Origin: Tropicimonas sp. IMCC34043
Lineage (GTDB): Bacteria > Pseudomonadota > Alphaproteobacteria > Rhodobacterales > Rhodobacteraceae
Assembly: GCF_003390845.1 (NCBI RefSeq)
Contig: NZ_QMEK01000001.1
Location: forward strand, 1,364,001-1,428,000
Direction of reading: 5' to 3'
DNA: 64,000 nt
A program made the translations under genes and the position numbers. The notes below the pieces were generated by a model, which searched no databases, was not told the DNA's origin, and was given only the letters and a program-made list of their open reading frames with translations. Positions 8,660-18,600 of the stretch are shown piece after piece (the first letter of the stretch is position 1; each line of letters begins with the position of its first letter).

Positions 8660-9661
8660 ATGCATCCGATCCTCCCCGCCTTTCCCGCGAACCGCCCCCG
8701 GCGGCTGCGCCGCACCGAGCAGCTACGCGCGCTGGCGCGCGAGACATTGCTTGCCCCCGGCGATCTGATCTGGCCGATCTTCGTGCGCGACGGACAGGGC
8801 GTGGCCGAAGAGATCGCATCGATGCCCGGTGTGTTCCGCCGTTCGGTCGACCGGATTGTCGAGGCGGCGGCCGAGGCGGCCGAGCTGGGCGTCTCGGCGG
8901 TCTGTCTGTTTCCTTATACCGACCCGTCGCTGAAGACCGAGGATTGCGCCGAGGCGTGGAACCCCGACAACCTGTGCAACCGGGCCATCCGGGCGATCAA
9001 GGCCGAGGTGCCCGACATCGCCGTCATGACCGACATCGCGCTCGATCCCTACAACAGCAACGGCCACGACGGCCTTGTCGTCGACGGGATCATCATCAAT
9101 GACGAGACGGTCGAGGCGCTGGTGAAGATGGCGCTGGCACAGGCCGAGGCCGGGGCCGATATCCTCGGGCCGTCCGACATGATGGACGGACGTATCGGGG
9201 CGATGCGCACGGCGCTCGAGGCGGCGGGCTATCGCGATGTCGCGATCATGTCCTATTCGGCAAAATACGCCAGCGCCTTCTATGGTCCGTTCCGCGATGC
9301 GGTCGGCGCCTCGGGGGCACTGAAGGGCGACAAGAAGACCTATCAGATGGATCCCGCCAACAGCGACGAGGCGATGCGGCTGATCGCGCGCGACCTGGCG
9401 GAAGGGGCCGACATGGTCATGGTCAAGCCCGGCCTGCCCTATCTCGACATCTGCAGGCGCGCCAAGGACATGTTCGGCGCCCCGGTCTTTGCCTATCAGG
9501 TGTCGGGCGAATATGCGATGATCGAGGCCGCGGCCGCGAATGGCTGGATCGACGGCGAGAAGGTGATGATCGAAAGCCTGCAGGCGTTCAAGCGCGCCGG
9601 CTGCGACGGCATCCTGACCTATTACGCCCCGCGGGTTGCCCGGCGTCTGCGCGCCGGATAG
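8660..9661 (+). CDS. hemB: Delta-aminolevulinic acid dehydratase (porphobilinogen synthase)
   Basis: This cytoplasmic tetrapyrrole enzyme condenses two 5-aminolevulinate molecules into porphobilinogen, feeding heme, cobalamin and, where present, bacteriochlorophyll. The 333-residue length is normal. The two active-site lysines are visible: Lys202 in MSYSAKYASAFYGPFRDA and Lys256 (Schiff base) in MVMVKPGLPYLD. The metal-site segment reads TDIALDPYNSNGHDG, so the cysteine triplet of zinc-dependent enzymes is absent, as in other alphaproteobacterial enzymes. AAGGAG precedes the ATG by ten bases. The gene is divergent from the membrane protein gene at 7887-8402. Confidence 0.97.
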   Translation: MHPILPAFPANRPRRLRRTEQLRALARETLLAPGDLIWPIFVRDGQGVAEEIASMPGVFRRSVDRIVEAAAEAAELGVSAVCLFPYTDPSLKTEDCAEAWNPDNLCNRAIRAIKAEVPDIAVMTDIALDPYNSNGHDGLVVDGIIINDETVEALVKMALAQAEAGADILGPSDMMDGRIGAMRTALEAAGYRDVAIMSYSAKYASAFYGPFRDAVGASGALKGDKKTYQMDPANSDEAMRLIARDLAEGADMVMVKPGLPYLDICRRAKDMFGAPVFAYQVSGEYAMIEAAAANGWIDGEKVMIESLQAFKRAGCDGILTYYAPRVARRLRAG

Positions 9662-9713
9662 GCCACGCCGGCAACACCTCGCCGGTGCAAATGCCATTTG
9701 CCCGGCCGGCCGG

Positions 9714-9749
9714 GTGACAGATCGGCGCAGTTTGCCTATACTGCGCCGA
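9714..9749 (+). promoter_or_regulatory. Promoter with overlapping inverted-repeat operator for the Ysc84-like gene
   Basis: GTGACA (9714-9719) and TATACT (9737-9742) are separated by 17 bp, a good housekeeping promoter. A perfect 10-bp inverted repeat (TCGGCGCAGT at 9722-9731 and its complement at 9740-9749) covers the spacer and the -10 box, where a repressor would block polymerase. The predicted transcription start is near 9749, about 58 bp before the ATG at 9807. The regulator is unknown. Confidence 0.6.
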
Positions 9750-9806
9750 AACCGGCCGTTCAGTGTCGGGCCAGAGGCACACAGGCAGACCCCGGAGAGA
9801 GTTTCC

Positions 9807-10373
9807 ATGCAATCGTTTCTGCCACTATCCCGCCGACGTTTTCTGGCGGTTTCGGCCGCGGCCACGCTGGTTGCGGGCTGCGACAACTCGGTGGGCACGG
9901 ACGGTGCGACCCGGATCGACAACCGTGTCAATGCCACACGCGATTTCCTGTTCCGCAGCTATCCCGGCACCCGCGAGCTTGAAACGAAGGCCGCGGGCGT
10001 TCTGTGGATGCCGCTGGTCACCAAGGCGGGGTTCTTTGTCGGCGGCGGCTATGGCACCGGCGCACTCAGGATCAGCAACATCACCGTCGATTATTACGAG
10101 GCGATCCAGGCCAGCGCCGGGTTGCAGATCGGCGCCCAGCAATATGCCCATGCATTGTTCTTCATGACGCCCGAGGCGCTGGTCGCCTTCCGGACCTCGC
10201 CGGGATGGTCGGCGGGGGCGGATGCCACCTATGCGCTGATCGATCAGGGCGGCAACCTGTCGGCCCAGACCCTTATCTCGCGCGATCCGGTGATTGCGCT
10301 GGTCTTCGGCCAGACCGGGCTGATCGTGGGCGCGACGCTCGAAGGCACCAAATACCGCCGCATCGTTCCCTGA
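9807..10373 (+). CDS. Ysc84/SYLF-domain lipoprotein
   Basis: A 188-residue exported protein. The N-terminus has SRRRFLAVSAAATLVAGC, combining a twin-arginine-like motif with a lipobox (VAGC, lipid on Cys23), so it is probably a lipoprotein. The rest (AAGVLWMPLVTKAGFFVGGGYGTGAL, ISNITVDYYEAIQASAGLQIGAQ, ALFFMTPEALVAF, LIVGATLEGTKYRRI) follows the SYLF/Ysc84 fold, a lipid-binding domain found in bacteria and eukaryotes whose bacterial role is poorly known. The ATG at 9807 has GGAGAG eight bases upstream; an open frame extends further 5' but lacks the signal sequence. It has its own promoter with an operator-like repeat. Confidence 0.85.
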   Translation: MQSFLPLSRRRFLAVSAAATLVAGCDNSVGTDGATRIDNRVNATRDFLFRSYPGTRELETKAAGVLWMPLVTKAGFFVGGGYGTGALRISNITVDYYEAIQASAGLQIGAQQYAHALFFMTPEALVAFRTSPGWSAGADATYALIDQGGNLSAQTLISRDPVIALVFGQTGLIVGATLEGTKYRRIVP

Positions 10374-10385
10374 GGCCTGCCTGCG

Positions 10386-11144
10386 TCAGGCCTGTTGGGC
10401 CTGTTCCGCATGATATCGCCTTGCCGCATCGAGCAGCGAGGCAAGGTCGGGGTCTGCAATGCCGATGGCGTCGAACTGCCGGGCCAGGGTCTCGATATAG
10501 GCAAGACTGGTGCCAATGATGCCCTTGCCGGTCGCGATATATCGGATCTGGTCCTCGCGCGGCAGGTCCGGCACGATCGAGGCGGCAGAGCGGTCGGCGA
10601 CAAAGGCAAGCGCCTGCACGGTGCCGAAATCGGTCTCGGCCGCGACCATGGTGGCATGATATCCCGGCGCAATCCTCTCGCGGCGCCAAAGCCGGTCGGT
10701 TTCGGCCTCGCGATCTGCCTCGGCAATGCAGAACACCAGTCCGTGGCATTCCACCCCCACATCGAGCCCGGCCATCAGCCCCGGCACCTCGGCCGTGCCG
10801 CGCACGCCCAAAGTATCGAGCAGACAGAAGCGTCGGGCATACCCTTCGATCCGGGCGCGTCGCACATCGGTGAAGGCGATCGCGGGGTCCCACATCAGCG
10901 ATCCATAGGCAAAGACCCACATGTCGCCCTTCGGCCAGCTGGCCAGCGTGTGCTTGCGGCAGGCCTCGCGATCGGCCTCGCTGTGACACCAGCCTGCCGG
11001 CACGCCGCGGGCCGCCAGTTTTGCCTCCATTTCCACAGGTTCGAAGTCCCGAAAAAAGGACTGCTCGGACGGGGTGACCAGCCCGCGAAGTTCGGGATGG
11101 TGGCGGAATGGATCGAGAGGCGCGTCGATGGCGGGGGCGAACAT
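10386..11144 (-). CDS. chaC: ChaC-like gamma-glutamylcyclotransferase
   Basis: A 252-residue cytoplasmic enzyme of the ChaC family, which cleaves glutathione to 5-oxoproline and Cys-Gly. The diagnostic glycine-rich YGSLMWDP motif follows MWVFAY near residue 80, and the conserved RRARIEGYARRFCLLDT and RGTAEVPGLM regions follow. About 70 residues precede the core, longer than some relatives. I chose the ATG at 11144 because AGGA lies seven bases upstream; a longer frame to 11297 lacks such support. It converges on the Ysc84-like gene with a 12-bp gap. Confidence 0.88.
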   Translation of the reverse strand: MFAPAIDAPLDPFRHHPELRGLVTPSEQSFFRDFEPVEMEAKLAARGVPAGWCHSEADREACRKHTLASWPKGDMWVFAYGSLMWDPAIAFTDVRRARIEGYARRFCLLDTLGVRGTAEVPGLMAGLDVGVECHGLVFCIAEADREAETDRLWRRERIAPGYHATMVAAETDFGTVQALAFVADRSAASIVPDLPREDQIRYIATGKGIIGTSLAYIETLARQFDAIGIADPDLASLLDAARRYHAEQAQQA

Positions 11145-11272
11145 GGGCGGTTCCTGGCAAATACAGTCCCGATGCATGCAGCAGCGGGTGAACGGTATAT
11201 AAGGCAAAACCGCGCCCGGGTCCTGTGCACTGAGCCACAGGGCCTGTGACCGCATCGCACCCAGACTGAATG

Positions 11273-11313
11273 AAAAAGGGCCCGGGGTGCGCGTCATGCG
11301 CCTCCCGGGCCCT
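11273..11313 (-). terminator. Rho-independent terminator of the cyclophilin operon
   Basis: On the minus strand a perfect 10-bp stem (AGGGCCCGGG at 11277-11286 with its complement at 11304-11313) is followed by TTTTT. It lies just beyond the stop codon of the membrane cyclophilin gene and upstream of chaC, so it separates the two transcripts. Confidence 0.85.
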
Positions 11314-11337
11314 GGCAGGCCGAACCGAAGCTCGGGC

Positions 11338-11944
<607 letters not shown>

Positions 11945-11955
<11 letters not shown>

Positions 11956-12448
11956 CGGCCGCCACCTTGACGCTGATCATCACGTCGGGCTCGCGCGGCG
12001 GCTCGCCACGGGTGATGGCATCGACATGCTCCATGCCTTCGATCACCTGGCCATAGACGGTGTACTGGCCGTTCAGGAAATCGTTGTCGCCGAAGTTGAT
12101 GAAGAACTGGCTGTTGGCCGAGTTCGGGTTCTGCGACCGGGCCGCACCAAGCGAGCCGCGCGCATGCGGCAGGCGGGAGAATTCGGCCGGAAGATCCGGC
12201 AGGTCCGACCCGCCGGTGCCCGCACGGCGCAGGTTGCCGCCGGTCTTGCCGTGTTCGACATCGCCGGTCTGAGCCATGAAGCCGTCGATCACGCGGTGGA
12301 ACACAACCCCGTCATAGGCCCCTGCACGGGCAAGCGTCTTCATCCGCTCGGTGTGCTTCGGCGCCACGTCGGGCAACAGTTCGATCACCACAGTGCCACC
12401 CTTCAGTTCCATGAGGATGGTGTTCTCGGGATCCTTGATATCGGCCAT
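11945..12448 (-). CDS. ppiB: Cyclophilin-type peptidyl-prolyl isomerase, cytoplasmic
   Basis: A 167-residue cyclophilin without signal peptide, close to the length of E. coli PpiB. The active site is visible in YDGVVFHRVIDGFMAQTGD, the substrate-binding segment in GAARSQNPNSANSQFFINF, and the C-terminal strand in LNGQYTVYGQVIEGMEHVD. The ATG at 12448 follows AAGGAGG at a good distance. Its end overlaps the exported cyclophilin by 11 bp, so the two are co-translated. It is divergent from pgk, sharing a 144-bp intergenic region. Confidence 0.93.
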
Positions 12449-12592
12449 CGGGCCCTCCTTACTGACAGCATGGCGGGTATGTTCCCCGCGCTTCGGCGCG
12501 ACCCTAAACCGCGTGAGCGCAAACCGAAAGCCCATAGCTGGCGCCCAAGGGTTGCGATAGAGCTGCGCCGAACCTGACAAGGGAGCACGCAT

Positions 12593-13768
12593 ATGACCTG
12601 GAAGACCCTCGACGACATGGACCTGGCCGGAAAGACGGTTCTGATCCGCGTCGACATCAATGTGCCGGTCGAAGACGGCAAGGTGACGGACGCGACACGG
12701 ATCGAACGGATCGTGCCGACGATCAAGGACGTGCTGGCAAAGGGCGGCAAACCGGTGTTGCTGGCCCACTTCGGCCGGCCCAAGGGCAAGGTTGTGCCCG
12801 AGATGAGCCTGAAGGTGACGGTGCCGACGCTGGAAGAAAAGCTCGGGATGCCGGTGACTTTCATCGAGACCCCGACCCGCGCGATCATCGACGCCGAGCC
12901 GCAGGACAAGGTGATCCTGCTGGAGAACACCCGCTTTGACGCCCGCGAGGAAAAGAACGACCCCGAGCTGGCCGATTTCTATGCCTCGCTTGGCGACATC
13001 TATTGCAACGACGCGTTTTCGGCCGCCCACCGGGCGCACGCCACGACCGAAGGCATCGCACGCCGCCTGCCCTCCTGCGCGGGGCGCCAGATGCAGGCCG
13101 AACTGACAGCGCTCGAGGCCGCACTCGGCAGCCCCAAGCGTCCGGTTTGCGCCGTCGTCGGCGGTGCCAAGGTTTCGACCAAGATCGACCTGCTGAGCAA
13201 CCTGATCGAGAAAGTCGATCATCTGGTGATCGGCGGCGGAATGGCCAACACCTTCCTCGTCGCCCAGGGTGTCGAGGTCGGCAAGTCGCTGGCCGAACGC
13301 GACATGGCCGATACCGCCCGCGCGATCCTCGAGAAATCGAAGACCACGGGGTGCGCCATTCACCTGCCGATCGACATCGTGGTGGCCCGCGAGTTCAAGG
13401 CCGGTGCGGAACACGAGATCCTTCCCGTCGACGAATGCCCGGCCGACGCGATGATCCTCGATGCCGGGCCCGAGACTGTCGCGGAACTGAAGACGATCTT
13501 CGCCGATTGCAAGACCGTGGTCTGGAACGGCCCGCTTGGCGCCTTCGAGATCGAGCCCTTCAACATGGCGACCTTTGCAGCCGCCCGCGCCGCAGCCGAA
13601 CTGACCGCGGTGGGCAAGCTGATCACCGTCGCGGGTGGCGGCGACACGGTGTCGGCGCTGAACCAGTCGGGGGCTGCCAAACACTTCACCTATATCTCGA
13701 CCGCTGGCGGCGCCTTCCTCGAATGGATGGAAGGCAAGGTCCTGCCGGGGGTCGCCGCTCTCGGCTGA
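12593..13768 (+). CDS. pgk: Phosphoglycerate kinase
   Basis: A cytoplasmic glycolytic/gluconeogenic enzyme that transfers phosphate between 1,3-bisphosphoglycerate and ADP. The 391-residue protein has the N-terminal signature [18 protein letters not shown], the 3-phosphoglycerate-binding HFGRPKG and [15 protein letters not shown], and the nucleotide-binding [11 protein letters not shown] and [19 protein letters not shown] precedes the ATG. A strong terminator follows, and the aldolase gene comes next on the same strand, grouping two lower-glycolysis enzymes. Confidence 0.98.
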   Translation: MTWKTLDDMDLAGKTVLIRVDINVPVEDGKVTDATRIERIVPTIKDVLAKGGKPVLLAHFGRPKGKVVPEMSLKVTVPTLEEKLGMPVTFIETPTRAIIDAEPQDKVILLENTRFDAREEKNDPELADFYASLGDIYCNDAFSAAHRAHATTEGIARRLPSCAGRQMQAELTALEAALGSPKRPVCAVVGGAKVSTKIDLLSNLIEKVDHLVIGGGMANTFLVAQGVEVGKSLAERDMADTARAILEKSKTTGCAIHLPIDIVVAREFKAGAEHEILPVDECPADAMILDAGPETVAELKTIFADCKTVVWNGPLGAFEIEPFNMATFAAARAAAELTAVGKLITVAGGGDTVSALNQSGAAKHFTYISTAGGAFLEWMEGKVLPGVAALG

Positions 13769-13788
13769 GGCGATTCCACAAACGTTTC

Positions 13789-13824
13789 AGGGGCCCGGCG
13801 GTTCAACCGCGGGGCCCCTTTTCA
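13789..13824 (+). terminator. Rho-independent terminator after pgk
   Basis: A 14-bp stem with one mismatch (AGGGGCCCGGCGGT pairing with 13806-13819) closes on a three-base loop and is followed by TTTTC. It ends the pgk transcript, so the downstream aldolase gene probably has its own promoter. Confidence 0.85.
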
Positions 13825-14036
13825 TTCCGGGAAACCGCCCGACGGCCCGCGCCGGACATTCCCACCCCGCATGGCAGATTTGCGAAACATGGCTTCAAAC
13901 GCGGTTTTCGGCCCAAAAAGCCCGACTTCTGGGCTGAAAGCTGCGACTTAGCGCCATCATTCCGGTATCGTGGTTGCGCTGCCGCCGCCATGCTCGTACC
14001 CCCCGATGGAATCCACAAACATGAGGGATCGGATCC

Positions 14037-14966
14037 ATGAAATCCACCAGAGTTGTCAGCAAGATCCTCGCCAACTACGAAGGCGAGACCCCGGGCGTTA
14101 AGGCCAACCTGTGCCGGATGCTGATGGCCGGAAAACTGAGCGGCACCGGCAAGATGATCATCCTGCCCGTCGACCAGGGATTCGAGCATGGTGCAGTCCG
14201 TTCGTTCGGCCCGAACCCGGCCGGTTACGACCCGCACTACCACTACCAGCTGGCCATCGACGCCGGGCTGAACGCCTATGCCGCGCCGCTCGCCTCGCTC
14301 GAAGCCGGTGCCGACACCTTCGCAGGCCAGATCCCGACGATCCTCAAGGTCAACTCCGCCAACTCGCTGATGTCGGGTACGGCCGCCAAGGATCAGGCCG
14401 TGACCGCCTCGGTTGACGATGCGCTGCGCATCGGCGCCTCGGCCATCGGCTTTACCATCTATCCCGGCTCCGACGCGATGTTCGGCATGTTCGAAGAGAT
14501 CGTCGAGATGCGCAAGGAAGCGGCCGCCAAGGGGATCGCGACCGTGATCTGGTCCTACCCGCGCGGCGAAGGCGTAACCAAGGACGGCGAAACCGCGATC
14601 GACGTCGGCTCCTATGCCGCCCACATCGCTGCCCTGCTTGGCGCCCATATCATCAAGATCAAGCTGACGACCGACCACATCATGCAGGACGAGGCCCGCA
14701 AGGTGTTCGACGAACAGCACATCGACATCTCGACCCTGACCGCGCGCGTCAAGCATTGCGTCGACGCCTGCTTTGCCGGCAAGCGGCTCGTCGTTTTCTC
14801 GGGCGGTGCCAAGAAGGGCGCCGACAGCGTCTATGACGACGCCCGCGCGATCCGCGATGGCGGCGGCAACGGCTCGATCATCGGCCGCAACTCGTTCCAG
14901 CGTCCGCGCGAGGAAGCGCTGGCACTGTTCCAGAACCTGGTCGACATCTACAAGGGCAAAGCCTGA
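14037..14966 (+). CDS. fbaB: Class I fructose-bisphosphate aldolase (FbaB/DhnA family)
   Basis: A 309-residue aldolase that interconverts fructose 1,6-bisphosphate with dihydroxyacetone phosphate and glyceraldehyde 3-phosphate. Family marks are MIILPVDQGFEHGAVRSF near residue 40, TILKVNSANSL, ASAIGFTIYPGSD, the HIIKIKLTTDHI segment, which probably holds the Schiff-base lysine, and a C-terminal phosphate loop VFSGGAKKGADS...GGGNGSIIGRNSFQRP. It belongs to the archaeal-type class I group, not the metal-dependent class II aldolases. The ATG overlaps a run GGATCGGATCC with only a modest ribosome site (GAGGG, 12 bases upstream). It is monocistronic between two terminators. Confidence 0.93.
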   Translation: MKSTRVVSKILANYEGETPGVKANLCRMLMAGKLSGTGKMIILPVDQGFEHGAVRSFGPNPAGYDPHYHYQLAIDAGLNAYAAPLASLEAGADTFAGQIPTILKVNSANSLMSGTAAKDQAVTASVDDALRIGASAIGFTIYPGSDAMFGMFEEIVEMRKEAAAKGIATVIWSYPRGEGVTKDGETAIDVGSYAAHIAALLGAHIIKIKLTTDHIMQDEARKVFDEQHIDISTLTARVKHCVDACFAGKRLVVFSGGAKKGADSVYDDARAIRDGGGNGSIIGRNSFQRPREEALALFQNLVDIYKGKA

Positions 14967-14992
14967 CCCCAGGTCTGAGCCACGACTTGTTC

Positions 14993-15028
14993 CGGCCCGG
15001 CGCGTCATCGCGCCGGGCCGTTTTCTTT
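14993..15028 (+). terminator. Rho-independent terminator after the aldolase gene
   Basis: A perfect 12-bp G+C stem (CGGCCCGGCGCG at 14993-15004 with 15009-15020) closes on TCAT and is followed by TTTTCTTT. Confidence 0.92.
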
Positions 15029-15194
15029 GCGGCCCCGCATTTCGGCCTGCGCAAGTCAGAAATGGTTCCCGGCAACGCCAGTGCTGACAGCAGCCCCTCT
15101 GCTGTGGTGGCCATTCCGGGCGCGGACTTGGATGGAACATGCCCCGGTGCCGGACGTTGACCCGGTATCCCATCACACAAACCAGAGGTGCATT

Positions 15195-15371
15195 ATGTCA
15201 GATCCGGGTGTCGATATCGAAGTCCAGAAAAAGCGTCACAAGGGGCCGCTGATCGGCATGGCCGCTGCGGTGGTCTTCGCATTGGCCGCGATCCTGTTCT
15301 GGGCGCTCGCCTCGGGCGGCGACAGCGACGACACCGAAATGCCGCCCACGGCCCCTGCCGCAGCCGAGTGA
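15195..15371 (+). CDS. Small single-helix membrane protein, function unknown
   Basis: A 58-residue protein that I do not recognise by family. A charged N-terminus (MSDPGVDIEVQKKRHKGPLI) precedes one membrane helix (GMAAAVVFALAAILFWALASG, about residues 21-41) and an acidic, proline-rich tail ending TAPAAAE. The positive charge before the helix suggests an N-in orientation with the tail in the periplasm. AGAGGTG lies five bases before the ATG at 15195. It sits between the aldolase terminator and ftsB, and its codon use matches the surrounding genes. Confidence 0.6.
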   Translation: MSDPGVDIEVQKKRHKGPLIGMAAAVVFALAAILFWALASGGDSDDTEMPPTAPAAAE

Positions 15372-15578
15372 TCGGAGCGGCCGTCTGAACGGCGCGGTGC
15401 CCCGTCCGAAATGTTGCCGAAAAGGCGCACAAATGGCCGAACAGTTGCCTTGCGGCAGGTTCGGCGGCCGCTTGAGATTACAGGGGATTTTCAGGGCGAA
15501 TCGTCTGTGCGATTGTCACTGGACGGGTCGCCGTCAGAGCGGCCGATTGAGGCGACACAAGGCAGAACGGGCAATCAG

Positions 15579-15881
15579 ATGGTCAGCAGTTCGGCGCGTC
15601 CGGCGGTGAAATCCGCGGTCTTCCTGACCCTCACCTTCTCGCTTGGGATGTATTTCACCTTTGCAGCGGTACAGGGCGATTACGGCCTGTTCCGCCGTAT
15701 CGAGGTCGAGGCCGAGACCCGCGCGCTGCTGAAAGAGCGCGCCGACCTGCAGGCCCGCGTGGCCGAGATGCAGAACAAGACTCACCGTCTGTCCGAGGAT
15801 TTCCTCGACCTCGACCTGCTGGACCAGCAGGCGCGCGACGTGCTGGGCCTGATCCGGCCCGACGAGATCGTGATCCGCTGA
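15579..15881 (+). CDS. ftsB: Septum formation initiator FtsB-like protein (DivIC family)
   Basis: A 100-residue bitopic cell division protein. It has a membrane helix (AVFLTLTFSLGMYFTFAAVQG, about residues 13-33) followed by a periplasmic coiled coil (IEVEAETRALLKERADLQARVAEMQNK) and the conserved LDLLDQQARDVLGLIRPDEIVI tail of the FtsB/DivIC family. FtsB bridges FtsQ and FtsL in the divisome. The ATG at 15579 is the first that leaves a short cytoplasmic N-terminus. It lies upstream of pdhABC, as in many alphaproteobacteria. Confidence 0.88.
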   Translation: MVSSSARPAVKSAVFLTLTFSLGMYFTFAAVQGDYGLFRRIEVEAETRALLKERADLQARVAEMQNKTHRLSEDFLDLDLLDQQARDVLGLIRPDEIVIR

Positions 15882-16101
15882 CCCGGCGTCGCCAACCCGA
15901 ACCAAGTCACGCATCGCACACCCGTCGGCACAGCATCGGTCGATCCTGATCTACCCTCGGTTGAAGCAATCGCCAGATTCCACGCGTCGCGTCGACAAAG
16001 ACCCTGATTTGACCCGATATTCGGCGCCAGGCGACCAGCGTCCCGGCCAGCGCATGACGGGTTTTCCCCGTTGCGGACGCCGCGGCGATTTTTCAAATGC
16101 T

Positions 16102-16130
16102 TTGCCTCCGGGGCTCTGCTAGACCATAAT
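16102..16130 (+). promoter_or_regulatory. Promoter of pdhABC
   Basis: TTGCCT (16102-16107) and CATAAT (16125-16130) are separated by exactly 17 bp; the boxes match the housekeeping consensus at four and five positions of six. It lies 40 bp before the pdhA ATG in a locally A+T-richer stretch. Confidence 0.65.
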
Positions 16131-16169
16131 TCAACATTAAACTATTTCCTGGCGAGGGAGGCCACGCGG

Positions 16170-17180
16170 ATGGCAGTTCGACGGACCACCAAGAAGCCCA
16201 ACGTCTCCAAAGAGGAGCTGCTCGGCTATTATCGTGACATGCTGTTGATCCGGCGCTTCGAAGAGAAGGCGGGTCAGCTCTATGGCATGGGACTGATTGG
16301 CGGCTTCTGCCACCTCTATATCGGCCAGGAGGCCGTGGTGGTGGGAATCGAGGCGGCAGCCGAAGAAGGCGACAAGCGCATTACCTCGTACCGCGACCAT
16401 GGCCACATGCTGGCCTGCGGGATGGACCCCAAGGGGGTGATGGCCGAACTGACCGGACGGTCGGGCGGGTATTCCCGTGGCAAGGGCGGCTCGATGCACA
16501 TGTTCTCGAAAGAGAAGCACTTCTACGGCGGCCACGGCATCGTTGCCGCCCAGGTGCCGCTTGGCGCCGGGCTTGCCTTTGCCGACAAGTACAAGGGCAA
16601 CGGCCGGGTGAGCTTTGCCTATTTCGGGGATGGCGCAGCCAACCAGGGGCAGGTCTATGAAGCCTACAACATGGCCGAGCTTTGGGATCTGCCGGTGATC
16701 TTCGTGATCGAGAACAACCAGTATGCCATGGGCACTTCGGTCGCCCGCTCGACCAAATCCAAAAGCCTGAGCGACCGTGGCCTTGCCTATGGGATCGAGG
16801 GCGAGGAAGTCGACGGAATGGACGTGCTGGCGGTGAAGGCCGCGGCCGAAACTGCGGTCGCCTACTGCCGCTCCGGCAAGGGCCCCTATATCCTCGAGGT
16901 CAAGACCTATCGCTATCGCGGCCACTCGATGTCGGACCCGGCCAAGTACCGGACCCGCGAAGAGGTGCAGAAGATCCGCGAAGAACGTGACGCCATCGAA
17001 TCGGTGCGCCAGCTTTTGCTGACCGGCAATCACGCGACCGAGGACGAGTTGAAGGCGATCGACAAGGAAACCAAGGACGTCGTCAACGAGGCGGCCGAGT
17101 TCGCCAAGGAAAGCCCGGAACCGGCGCTCGACGAGCTCTGGACCGATATCTACGCCGACGAAGTACCGCAGCACGCCTGA
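16170..17180 (+). CDS. pdhA: Pyruvate dehydrogenase E1 component, alpha subunit
   Basis: The thiamine diphosphate-dependent E1 alpha subunit decarboxylates pyruvate in the pyruvate dehydrogenase complex. The 336 residues include MLLIRRFEEKAGQLYGMG, the HLYIGQEAVVVG motif, SYRDHGHMLACG, and the cofactor site GDGAANQGQVYEAYNMA with NNQYAMGTS about 30 residues on. The phosphorylation-loop equivalent YRYRGHSMSDP is also present. I chose the ATG at 16170, where GAGGGAGG lies ten bases upstream; an open frame extends to 16071 across the promoter and is unlikely to be translated. First gene of pdhA-pdhB-pdhC. Confidence 0.96.
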   Translation: MAVRRTTKKPNVSKEELLGYYRDMLLIRRFEEKAGQLYGMGLIGGFCHLYIGQEAVVVGIEAAAEEGDKRITSYRDHGHMLACGMDPKGVMAELTGRSGGYSRGKGGSMHMFSKEKHFYGGHGIVAAQVPLGAGLAFADKYKGNGRVSFAYFGDGAANQGQVYEAYNMAELWDLPVIFVIENNQYAMGTSVARSTKSKSLSDRGLAYGIEGEEVDGMDVLAVKAAAETAVAYCRSGKGPYILEVKTYRYRGHSMSDPAKYRTREEVQKIREERDAIESVRQLLLTGNHATEDELKAIDKETKDVVNEAAEFAKESPEPALDELWTDIYADEVPQHA

Positions 17181-17204
17181 TCCGCGACCGGGAGAAAAAC
17201 ACAC

Positions 17205-18590
17205 ATGGCAACCGAAGTACTGATGCCCGCCCTGTCGCCGACCATGGAGGAAGGCACGCTGGCAAAATGGCTGGTCAAGGAGGGCGACGCCGTCTCCTCC
17301 GGTGACATTCTGGCCGAGATCGAAACCGACAAGGCGACGATGGAATTCGAAGCGGTCGACGAGGGGATCGTCGGCAAGATTCTGGTGGCGGCCGGCACCG
17401 AGGGCGTGAAGGTCAACACGCCGATCGCCGTGATGGTGGAAGAAGGCGAGGACGCCGACGCCGCGGTGGCCAGCGCCCCCGCCAAGGCCGAGGCCGAGGC
17501 CGATACCCCCGCCCCCGCCGCAAAGGCCCCCGCCGCCGCAGCAGAGGCTCCGGCCGCCGCCGCGCTGGCAGGCAAGGTGCCCGACCCCGATTTCCCCGCC
17601 GGCACGCCGACAAAGTCGATGACCGTGCGCGAGGCCCTGCGCGACGCCATGGCCGAGGAAATGACCCGCGACGAAAACGTCTATCTGATGGGCGAGGAAG
17701 TTGCCGAGTATCAGGGCGCCTACAAGATCAGCCAGGGACTGCTGGACAAGTTCGGCGCCAAGCGGGTGATCGACACGCCCATCACCGAACACGGCTTCAC
17801 CGGCATCGCGGTCGGCTCGGCCTTTGCCGGCCTGCGCCCCATTGTCGAGTTCATGACCTTCAACTTTGCCATGCAGGCGATGGACCAGATCATCAACTCG
17901 GCCGCCAAGACGCTGTACATGTCCGGCGGCCAGATGGGTTGCCCGATCGTGTTCCGCGGCCCGAACGGGGCCGCCGCCCGCGTCGGCGCCCAGCACAGCC
18001 AGGACTATGCTGCCTGGTATGCCATGGTTCCGGGCCTGAAGGTCGTCATGCCCTATTCGGCCGCCGACGCGAAGGGCCTGCTGAAAACTGCGATCCGCGA
18101 CCCGAACCCGGTGATCTTCCTCGAGAACGAAATCCTCTATGGCCGCAGCTTCGAGGTGCCGGTGCTGGAGGATTTCACCATTCCCTTCGGCAAGGCACGG
18201 ATCTGGCGCGAGGGCAGCGATGTCACCATCGTGTCGTTCGGCATCGGCATGCACTTCGCGCTTGAAGCCGCCGAAAAGCTGGCGGCCGACGGTATTTCGG
18301 CCGAGGTGATCGACCTGCGCACGCTGCGCCCCATCGACTATGACACGGTGCTTGCCTCGGTGATGAAGACCAACCGCTGCGTCACCGTCGAGGAAGGCTG
18401 GCCCGTGGGCGCCATCGGCAACCACCTGTCGGCCTATATCATGACCCATGCCTTCGATTACCTCGATGCGCCGGTCCTGAACTGCACCGGCAGGGACGTG
18501 CCGATGCCCTATGCCGCCAATCTGGAAAAACTGGCGCTGGTGACCACCGATGATGTGATCGCCGCCGTCAAATCCGTGACCTACCGCTGA
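17205..18590 (+). CDS. pdhB: Pyruvate dehydrogenase E1 beta subunit with N-terminal lipoyl domain
   Basis: E1 beta forms the cofactor site with E1 alpha. This 461-residue version carries a lipoyl domain at residues 1-80 (lipoyl-lysine in [13 protein letters not shown]), an Ala/Pro-rich linker at about 85-125, and then the transketolase-like E1 beta domain ([71 protein letters not shown]). Lipoylated E1 beta is known from alphaproteobacteria. The lipoyl domain is nearly the same as the one in PdhC. The gap to pdhA is 24 bp, with GGGAG before the ATG. Confidence 0.96.
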   Translation: MATEVLMPALSPTMEEGTLAKWLVKEGDAVSSGDILAEIETDKATMEFEAVDEGIVGKILVAAGTEGVKVNTPIAVMVEEGEDADAAVASAPAKAEAEADTPAPAAKAPAAAAEAPAAAALAGKVPDPDFPAGTPTKSMTVREALRDAMAEEMTRDENVYLMGEEVAEYQGAYKISQGLLDKFGAKRVIDTPITEHGFTGIAVGSAFAGLRPIVEFMTFNFAMQAMDQIINSAAKTLYMSGGQMGCPIVFRGPNGAAARVGAQHSQDYAAWYAMVPGLKVVMPYSAADAKGLLKTAIRDPNPVIFLENEILYGRSFEVPVLEDFTIPFGKARIWREGSDVTIVSFGIGMHFALEAAEKLAADGISAEVIDLRTLRPIDYDTVLASVMKTNRCVTVEEGWPVGAIGNHLSAYIMTHAFDYLDAPVLNCTGRDVPMPYAANLEKLALVTTDDVIAAVKSVTYR

Positions 18591-18600
18591 GGAACGCGCC

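Noticed and set aside
9687-9714. Palindromes GCAAATG-C-CATTTGC and CCCGGCCGGCCGGG after hemB as a terminator
   Set aside because: They have no T-run and lie directly upstream of the promoter at 9714; they may be chance or regulatory, but I could not assign a function.
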